The notes under the pieces were generated by a model. It had not been told where the DNA came from. It did no database searches and saw only the letters and a list, made by a program, of their open reading frames with translations. Positions 58,436-64,000 of a stretch of 64,000 bases of DNA are shown piece after piece. The stretch is from assembly GCA_026003835.1 (NCBI GenBank), contig BPHZ01000002.1, positions 1 through 64,000 on the forward strand, written 5' to 3'. Positions within the stretch are counted from its first letter, which is position 1; the number at the start of each line of letters is the position of its first letter. The position numbers were made by a program, and so were the translations under genes. Source of the stretch: Herpetosiphonaceae bacterium (GTDB lineage: Bacteria > Chloroflexota > Chloroflexia > Chloroflexales > Herpetosiphonaceae).

Positions 58436-59272
58436 TCAGGTCGTTGGGGGATGCTGGTTTTCTGATGTCGCGCCTGTAAGAAGCAGCTCGTCGTCGGCGA
58501 TCACCTCCTTATCTTTACGGACGGCGGCGAAGCGAGCGATGAGATCTTGGACAGTGAGGTTGCGCCGTTCAGGGCCGCTGATATCAAGGATAATTTGGCC
58601 CTGGTGCATCATCAGTGTGCGTGTGCCGAGCGCCAGAGCCTGCTGCATATTGTGCGTGACCATGAGGGTGGTGAGCCGGTCACGCTCGACGATAGTGGCG
58701 GTCAGTTCGGCGACCTTGGCGGCAGCGCCAGGGTCAAGGGCGGCGGTGTGCTCGTCCAGCAGCAGGACATCAGGCCTGCGCAGCGTTGCCATAAGCAGCG
58801 TTAGCGCCTGGCGCTGCCCGCCGGAAAGCAATCGCACGCGCGCGTCGAGCCGATCCTCAAGCCCCAGGCCAAGGCTTGCCAGCGCCTCGCGGAACTGATT
58901 GCGTCGCTGCCGTCCCACGCCCCGCTGCAGTCCCCGCCGCTCGCCACGTCGCAGCGCCAGCGCCAGATTCTGCTCGACGGTCATCGATCCTGCGGTGCCA
59001 TCGAGCGGATTCTGAAAGACGCGTCCGACAAAAGCGGCCCGGCGATATTCCGGCAGTCTGGTGACATCGCGCCCATCGATCTCAACTTTACCATCATCCG
59101 GCGCATAGACTCCGGCGATGATATTGAGGATCGTTGATTTACCGGCCCCATTGGAGCCGATAACAGTCACGAACTCACCGTGCGCGATCTGGAGGTTAAT
59201 ATTGCGTAGGGCATGCACCTCGTGCGGCTCACCACGGTTGAAGTACTTTTGGATACCCTGGAGTTCGATCAT
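58436..59272 (-). CDS. ABC transporter ATP-binding protein, partner of the DUF534 binding protein
   Basis: The 278-residue product has Walker A GSNGAGKSTILNI, signature LLSGGQRQALTLLMA, Walker B VLLLDEHTAALDPG and switch His in MVTHNMQQALALG. HTAALDP with DE before it is normal for the LivG/TrpX-like ATPases. It overlaps the permease gene stop by four bases. Confidence 0.9.
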   Translation of the reverse strand: MIELQGIQKYFNRGEPHEVHALRNINLQIAHGEFVTVIGSNGAGKSTILNIIAGVYAPDDGKVEIDGRDVTRLPEYRRAAFVGRVFQNPLDGTAGSMTVEQNLALALRRGERRGLQRGVGRQRRNQFREALASLGLGLEDRLDARVRLLSGGQRQALTLLMATLRRPDVLLLDEHTAALDPGAAAKVAELTATIVERDRLTTLMVTHNMQQALALGTRTLMMHQGQIILDISGPERRNLTVQDLIARFAAVRKDKEVIADDELLLTGATSENQHPPTT

Positions 59273-60270
59273 GTGGCCCTCCTTGGTGCGAAATAGCGCC
59301 GGAGCTGCGGCGCGGCGAGGGCAACGATGACGATCACTGCTGTGATAAGCTGAAGATCTGACTCCTGCAGCCCGATGTTGCCGGTGGTGTTGAGCGCCAG
59401 GGTGATCAGCACGCGATAGAGCACAGCACCGAGTGCAGCACCCAGGAGTGCCCTTCTCAGCACGCTGGGTGGTAACACAACCTCGCCGATAATGACTGAG
59501 GCGAGGCCGACAATGATCAGTCCACGGCCGAGGGTGACATCGGCAAAGCCCTGGTAGCGAGCATAGAGTGCGCCGGATAACGCGATGAGCCCGTTGGACA
59601 GGGCCAGGCCGATCACACGCATGGCCGTCGGGTTGATGCCCTGCGCGCGGACCATCTGCTCATTATCGCCGGTAGCGCGCAGCGCAAGACCAAGCTCCGT
59701 ATTCAGAAACCAGTGAAGCAAGATCACTAGAAGTGCGGTTATGACCAGGAAGACCAGGATCGCGGCGTAGCGGTCGGCGACAGCGGGGGTGATACACTCA
59801 TCGGCGGCGAGGCAAACATCCACCAGCAGGCTACGCATCGGACCCTTAGCGATATCCGTTACATCCGGGGCATTAAAGGCGATGGGCAGATTCGCTGTGG
59901 GCACGCGCTCCGCGACGCCCTGGCCAAGGATGCGGAGGTTAATACTGTTGAGCGCCAGCGCCACCAGGATCGAGGCGAGCAGGCCGTTGATGCGCAGGCG
60001 CGCGGCCAGGAGCGCTGTTGTCGCACCGGCGACTGCCCCTGCAAATGTGGCAGCCGGCAGCGTCGACCAGTGGTTCCAGCCGAAGCGCATCAGGAGCACG
60101 GCCGCTACTGCTGCGCCAAGCGGGAACGATCCGTCGATGGTTAGATCTGGAAAGGCAAGGATGCGAAAGGTGATGAAGACGCCCAGCACAACGGCTGCGT
60201 AGGCAAGGCCGATAGCGATCGAGCCGGGCCACTGCGTCGAGGTTAGGAGATCGGAGAGAAAAGATGGCAT
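59269..60270 (-). CDS. ABC transporter permease, TrpY-like
   Basis: The 333-residue product has about eight to nine membrane helices and features of the branched-chain/sugar permease superfamily, such as FPDLTIDGSFPLGAAVAAVL and LRATGDNEQMVRAQGINP. The latter is the coupling loop. It forms the pore with the ATPase next to it. The start at 60270 gives a normal N-terminus (MPSFLSDLLTSTQ); the frame is open further upstream, and the ribosome site is weak. Confidence 0.88.
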   Translation of the reverse strand: MPSFLSDLLTSTQWPGSIAIGLAYAAVVLGVFITFRILAFPDLTIDGSFPLGAAVAAVLLMRFGWNHWSTLPAATFAGAVAGATTALLAARLRINGLLASILVALALNSINLRILGQGVAERVPTANLPIAFNAPDVTDIAKGPMRSLLVDVCLAADECITPAVADRYAAILVFLVITALLVILLHWFLNTELGLALRATGDNEQMVRAQGINPTAMRVIGLALSNGLIALSGALYARYQGFADVTLGRGLIIVGLASVIIGEVVLPPSVLRRALLGAALGAVLYRVLITLALNTTGNIGLQESDLQLITAVIVIVALAAPQLRRYFAPRRAT

Positions 60271-60561
60271 AGATCTACTCTGGTATGATAGAGCACAGCC
60301 ACAGCATCCAGTAGCCATTGATAGGGTGCCTGCCGGGATCGTATGGGCGGAGGCGCTATCGCTAGCTGTTGAGCGCCTATAGTTTACCAAAAGTTTAGAG
60401 CGTGCGCGAGTAGAACGATCGAGAGTTTCTATTGAAGGGCGTGATCTTCATGCATATGGATGGCAAGGGCAGAGCGACGACCAGTATTGCACTCGCGCTG
60501 TCGCGCTCGCTTAGGGCCGTCGCTGCCCGCCTTCCAATACTGAGTATCCCGGCGTCAGGCA

Positions 60562-62139
60562 CTAGAAGCTTGCACCCGCCGCCAACTGCTCGGCCATATA
60601 TACTTTCCGGATTTTACCGGAAGCAGTCATTGGGAATTGTTCTACAAAGATGACCTTATCCGGCACCTTATAATCGGCAACTCGTCCACGCACATACTCC
60701 AGCAGATCCTCAGCCGTAGCGCTTAGCCCCTCGCGTAGCTTGATACAGGCATAGGCACGCTCGCCCAGTACCGGGTCCGGCACTCCAACGATGGCGACTT
60801 CCTGAACTTTGGGATGCGCGTAGTAGATCTCCTCGATCTCGCGTGGATAGATCTTAAAGCCGCCGCGGATGATCATTTCCTTCTTGCGGCCGACGATACG
60901 TATATAACCCTGCTCGTCGATCGTCGCCAGGTCGCCGGTGTAGAACCAACCCTCGTCGTCGATTGCTGCTCTGGTCGCTTCGGGCTGCTCGAAGTAGCCC
61001 TTCATAACTGGATAACCGCGGGCGGCAAGCTCACCGACGGTATTATGCGGCACCTCACGGCGCTGATCATCGACGATCTTGATCTCGATGCCAGGCAGCG
61101 CCCGTCCCACCGTCTCAGAGCGAATCTGATCCGAGTCGTCGAAGCGCGTGATGGTCAGGCAGGGCGACGTTTCAGTCAGGCCGTAGCCAACGCAAACATT
61201 GCAGCCCATCTCGGTGCGAATACGACGCACGATCTCAACCGGGCAGGGCGCCGCAGCGATGATGCCGGTACGCAGGCTTGAGAGGTCATACTGGCTGAAA
61301 TTGGGGTGGTTGAGTTCAAGGATAAACATCGTCGGCACACCGTGATGGATCGTAATCCGTTCACGCTCGATGAGCTGGAGAGCGGCCTCCGCGGTGTAGT
61401 TCTCCAGGATAACCATACGGCTGCCGGCGACTGTAGCGCTCAGGATTGACGGCGTGATGCCAAAAACATGGAACATCGGCACGAACAGCCCAAGCGTATC
61501 ATCGGCTGTCCACTCCAATGCTTCAGCCATAGCGATGGCATTGCATACGACGTTGGCGTGGCTCAACATCGCCCCTTTGGGGGTACCTGTCGTGCCGGAG
61601 GTGTAGAGGATGGTGAAAATGTCTTCCTGCTGTTCAAGCGGCGGCTCGGCGGGGCGGCGGCCTGCATACTCGTCCAGTACCCGCTCAAAGCTGAGGAAGT
61701 CCTCACGCCCGCCGCCGACCGTGAGGATACGCTGAAGATGCGGCAGCTTCGCTCGCAGCTCGTCAAGCATCCGGGTATAGTCAAAGCCGGCGAAGGTCGA
61801 GGCGACCACAAGGGCGCGCGCCCGTGAGTTGTTGAGCATGAAATCGAGCTCATGGTGGCGGTAGCGGATGTTGAGCGGTACCAGCGGCGCGCCGATGCGC
61901 GCCGCCGCAAAGAGTGTGATGATAAAGGCGGCACTGTTGGGAAGCAACACTGCCACGGGGTCGCCCCGGCCGATGCCCCACTCCTGAAGTGCGGCGGCGA
62001 AGGCGTCGGCTGCGCTATCGATGGCGCGGTAGCTCAGCCGCTTCTCGCCATAGATGACAAACTCTTTGTCAGGGTGCTCAGCGGCTCGTCTACGCAGCAC
62101 TTCCCCAACGGTCAGGGAACCAAGCTCGGAGAGATCCAT
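60562..62139 (-). CDS. AMP-forming acyl-CoA ligase (long-chain type)
   Basis: The 525-residue product has P-loop ILYTSGTTGTPKGAMLSHAN, the adenylate motif VCVGYGLTETSPCLT, YTGDLATIDEQGYI and GGFKIYPREIEE. It ends with the catalytic Lys in MTASGKIRK. It activates a carboxylic acid, probably a fatty acid, to its CoA ester. AGGAGG is seven bases before ATG 62139. The gene starts inside the remnant of an acyl-CoA dehydrogenase, which fits a fatty-acid degradation background. Confidence 0.93.
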   Translation of the reverse strand: MDLSELGSLTVGEVLRRRAAEHPDKEFVIYGEKRLSYRAIDSAADAFAAALQEWGIGRGDPVAVLLPNSAAFIITLFAAARIGAPLVPLNIRYRHHELDFMLNNSRARALVVASTFAGFDYTRMLDELRAKLPHLQRILTVGGGREDFLSFERVLDEYAGRRPAEPPLEQQEDIFTILYTSGTTGTPKGAMLSHANVVCNAIAMAEALEWTADDTLGLFVPMFHVFGITPSILSATVAGSRMVILENYTAEAALQLIERERITIHHGVPTMFILELNHPNFSQYDLSSLRTGIIAAAPCPVEIVRRIRTEMGCNVCVGYGLTETSPCLTITRFDDSDQIRSETVGRALPGIEIKIVDDQRREVPHNTVGELAARGYPVMKGYFEQPEATRAAIDDEGWFYTGDLATIDEQGYIRIVGRKKEMIIRGGFKIYPREIEEIYYAHPKVQEVAIVGVPDPVLGERAYACIKLREGLSATAEDLLEYVRGRVADYKVPDKVIFVEQFPMTASGKIRKVYMAEQLAAGASF

Positions 62140-62300
62140 ACCCACTCCTCCTGCACAACCTCTTGGTAGTCAACAAGAAAGATGTCCGCGCCGAGCGCGT
62201 AGTCGGCCTGCAGCAGCTCCTGCAGCTCGCGCGTGCCCTCGTAAATGACGGCGCCACGGGCGTTGCGGACGGAGCCACCGAGAACTCTGTGGCGACGTGA
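62112..62300 (-). pseudogene. C-terminal remnant of an acyl-CoA dehydrogenase
   Basis: A minus-strand frame reads VLGGSVRNARGAVIYEGTRE and then LQELLQADYALG, the closing helix and IYEGT substrate loop of acyl-CoA dehydrogenases. It has no upstream continuation because a stop lies at about 62300. Its last part overlaps the start of the acyl-CoA ligase, and a stop follows at 62112. The rest of the gene was probably lost next to the LeuC-like gene. Confidence 0.6.
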
Positions 62301-62307
62301 TCAAGCA

Positions 62308-63630
62308 CTAACCTTCGACGCCGGCGAAGACCTGCTCAGGGACGAGGTCCAGCTCCTCGGGGCTGGCGAGGCGGCCAAGCACCGCGGAGGCGGCGGCGAT
62401 AGCAGGGCCGGCCAGGAAAACCTCGGCGTCGAGCGCGCCAACGCGGCCCCGGAAGTTTCGATTGGTGGTGGTCAGCACGCGCTCGCCACTCGCAGCAACA
62501 CCCAGGTGTCCACCGATACAGGCGCCGCATGACGAGGGTGAAATGATGCAGCCGGCTTCGTGGAAGATCTCGATCAACCCCTCTTTGAGCGCCTGGTGAT
62601 AGACCTGTTCGGAGCCGGGGACGATTAGCACTCTGGTATCTTTATGGACCTGGCGTCCGCGCAAGACTGCCGCAGCGATGCGCAGATCTTCGATCCAGCC
62701 GTTCGTACAGTAGCCGATCATAACCTGATCGAGCTTGACGTTCTCCCTGGCCGCTACAGAGATGGGCCTGGTGTTCTCCGGCAGATGGGGGTAGGCAACT
62801 TGCGGCTCCACACTGGTAACATCGATCTCGACGATCTTCTCATACTGGGCGTCCGGGTCGGAGAAGAGGTAGTGACGCTCGGCGCGCAGCTCCTCGGCCC
62901 GGTCGCGTCCGGCCTTGGCCGCATACCAGGCCCAGGCCGTCTCATCGGGCGCCACAATGCCCGATTTGGCGCCGGCTTCGATCGCCATATTTGCCATTGT
63001 AAAGCGCTCGTGCATCGGCATAGCCTCGACGACCGGGCCACAATACTCCAGTGCTCCGTAGATTGCGCCGTCGACGCCAATGCGGTGGATGGTCTCAAGA
63101 ATAATATCTTTCGCCGTCACCCAGGGATTGCGCTTGCCCGTGTAGATGAGCTTAATGCTCTCCGGGACGCGCATCCAAAACTCGCCAAGCGCCCAGATCG
63201 CCGCGATATCGGTGGAGCCGGCGCCTGTGCTGAAGGCGCCGATGCCACCATACGTGCATGTGTGGGAGTCGCCGCCGATCACAATATCGCCGGGAGCCAC
63301 CAGCCCGCGCTCAAGCAGCACGACATGCTCGATGCCGGCTCGCCCGACTTCAAACCAAACGGCGCCATACTTCTGCGCAAACTCTTTGACCTCTTTGACC
63401 AGATTTGCAGTGCGGATGTCTTTGGCAGGGGTAAAATGGTCGGGCACCATGATGACTTTCTTCGGGTCGAACAGCTGGGTGGCGCCCATCTTTTGAAACT
63501 CATGCACTGAAATGATACCCGAAAGCTCGTTGACCATCGCTACGTCAACGCGGGCATTGATAAACGCCCCTGGCACAACATCTTGGTCGCAATGAGCGGC
63601 CAGGATCTTCTCCGTTATTGTTTTTCCCAT
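62308..63630 (-). CDS. leuC: 3-isopropylmalate dehydratase-like large subunit (LeuC/HacA family)
   Basis: The 440-residue product belongs to the aconitase family: VPDHFTPAKDIRT, GDSHTCTYGGIGAFSTGAGS with one Fe-S Cys, and SPSSCGACIGGHLGV with the other two. TTTNRNFRGRVG is also conserved. It should isomerise 2- to 3-isopropylmalate or a homologue, but needs a small subunit (LeuD) not present here. Its downstream side is the dehydrogenase scar. The neighbouring LeuA-like gene supports leucine synthesis or a related pathway; homoaconitase cannot be excluded. Confidence 0.88.
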   Translation of the reverse strand: MGKTITEKILAAHCDQDVVPGAFINARVDVAMVNELSGIISVHEFQKMGATQLFDPKKVIMVPDHFTPAKDIRTANLVKEVKEFAQKYGAVWFEVGRAGIEHVVLLERGLVAPGDIVIGGDSHTCTYGGIGAFSTGAGSTDIAAIWALGEFWMRVPESIKLIYTGKRNPWVTAKDIILETIHRIGVDGAIYGALEYCGPVVEAMPMHERFTMANMAIEAGAKSGIVAPDETAWAWYAAKAGRDRAEELRAERHYLFSDPDAQYEKIVEIDVTSVEPQVAYPHLPENTRPISVAARENVKLDQVMIGYCTNGWIEDLRIAAAVLRGRQVHKDTRVLIVPGSEQVYHQALKEGLIEIFHEAGCIISPSSCGACIGGHLGVAASGERVLTTTNRNFRGRVGALDAEVFLAGPAIAAASAVLGRLASPEELDLVPEQVFAGVEG

Positions 63631-63687
63631 TGCAGGAACTCCTTCGTTCTCAACCGGACGGCGCCGCCTCGACGATAGCCGGAGGAC

Positions 63688-63701
63688 GGCCGGTACCGGC
63701 C
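63688..63701. promoter_or_regulatory. Palindrome in the gap before leuC
   Basis: GGCCGGTACCGGCC is a perfect 14-bp palindrome, followed on the plus strand by CTTTTT. Between the two minus-strand genes it could be an operator or attenuator stem for leuC, but on that strand it lacks a T run. Confidence 0.3.
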
Positions 63702-63738
63702 CTTTTTGTGCGATCCCGGCGCTGGGGCGCCAGGCCGG

Positions 63739-64000
63739 CTAAGCTGACGTTGTTGCCGAGTGCTGCTGAGTGGCCGAGTGCTGCTGGGCGATTTCCAGGA
63801 TCTCCGCACTGGTCAGCAAGCGATTGGAACGTTTGGCAGCGGCGAGCACTGCATTCACAAGCTCATCGGAGTCGCCAAGCTGGCGCTGCTGCAGCCAGAA
63901 ACGCACATTTGAGGCGCCGCTCATCGGCCCGATCTCGATATCCTGATGCCGCCCAACCATGCTGGCGGGAACGCCTGAGTAGACTCGGTCGGCGAGCCAG
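63739..64000 (-). CDS. LeuA/homocitrate-synthase-like protein, 5' end outside window
   Basis: The visible 86 residues (WLADRVYSGVPASMVGRHQD, IEIGPMSGASNVRFWLQQRQ) look like the end of the DRE-TIM metallolyase catalytic part and subdomain of 2-isopropylmalate or homocitrate synthases. The C-terminal HSATQQ unit is repeated in tandem (an 18-base DNA duplication near 63756-63790). It ends 109 bp before leuC on the same strand, which fits a pathway unit. The exact enzyme is uncertain from this fragment. Confidence 0.55.
   Translation of the reverse strand, partial: WLADRVYSGVPASMVGRHQDIEIGPMSGASNVRFWLQQRQLGDSDELVNAVLAAAKRSNRLLTSAEILEIAQQHSATQQHSATTSA

Noticed and set aside
63688-63707. Palindrome plus T run as a plus-strand terminator
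   Set aside because: No plus-strand gene ends before it, so I list it only as a palindrome of unknown role.

Overview
The window looks like part of the chromosome of a Chloroflexota bacterium, probably class Chloroflexia. This is inferred from protein style (F-type ATP synthase subunits, a 2-gene XPB/Bax1-type unit, DUF4242 pairs, XRE-ATPase-TPR regulators, secreted proteins ending in a YLPLLAR-like tail) and not from any marker search. The DNA is GC-rich, and starts are often GTG or TTG with good AGGAGG ribosome sites. I found no rRNA, tRNA or CRISPR array.

Layout. 0-3.3 kb: minus-strand genes (GNAT acetyltransferase, P-II-like protein, CPA2 antiporter, zinc-ribbon protein, broken HAD phosphatase). 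3.4-6 kb: clpB. 6.2-12.4 kb: cytochrome c, a flippase-like membrane protein with an overlapping FAD oxidoreductase, a decayed CNNM/DUF21 gene, a TPR/MshEN protein and a conserved unknown protein. Two inverted copies of a small transposon-like element lie at 6.8 and 11.0 kb. 12.6-15.4 kb: two receiver-domain signalling proteins. 15.5-22.7 kb: the complete ATP synthase operon atpBEFHAGDC behind a near-consensus promoter, then mreB. 23.9-29.2 kb: pckA, an M42 peptidase and a polar amino-acid ABC transporter. 29.5-35.4 kb: a DUF892 protein, a Kelch lipoprotein and a minus-strand copper-type cluster (CopC-CopD-cytochrome c fusion, small membrane protein, Ig-like exported protein, His-rich protein). 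35.5-39.6 kb: a large XRE-ATPase-TPR regulator divergent from two DUF4242 genes and a secreted protein. 39.7-41.7 kb: a scar of mobile DNA (IS605-like remnant, IS5-like element) with a truncated DoxX gene and a hydrolase fragment. 41.6-48.5 kb: an RNA uracil methyltransferase and two large exported proteins. 48.6-52.4 kb: a third copy of the small element with a perfect 9-bp target duplication, then HhH protein, XPB helicase and DUF790/Bax1 nuclease. 52.5-57 kb: FKBP, a GAF-rich histidine kinase and an RsbX/RsbT-like pair. 57.3-64 kb: an ABC transporter, an AMP-forming acyl-CoA ligase, an acyl-CoA dehydrogenase remnant, a LeuC-like dehydratase and the end of a LeuA/homocitrate-synthase-like gene.

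Two window-wide patterns stand out. First, several genes that should be intact (atpA, atpG, atpD, the amidase, the XRE-ATPase-TPR regulator) carry single frameshifts. The three atp shifts are each repaired by removing one C from a C run, so I treat them as probable sequence errors. The HAD, CNNM, DoxX, transposase and dehydrogenase fragments look more like real decay. Second, there are two families of short dispersed elements. One is about 126 bp with 18-bp terminal inverted repeats and 9-bp target duplications. The other is a GGGGAGTTGGAGGGG-type hairpin followed by a TGGACCACT tail.
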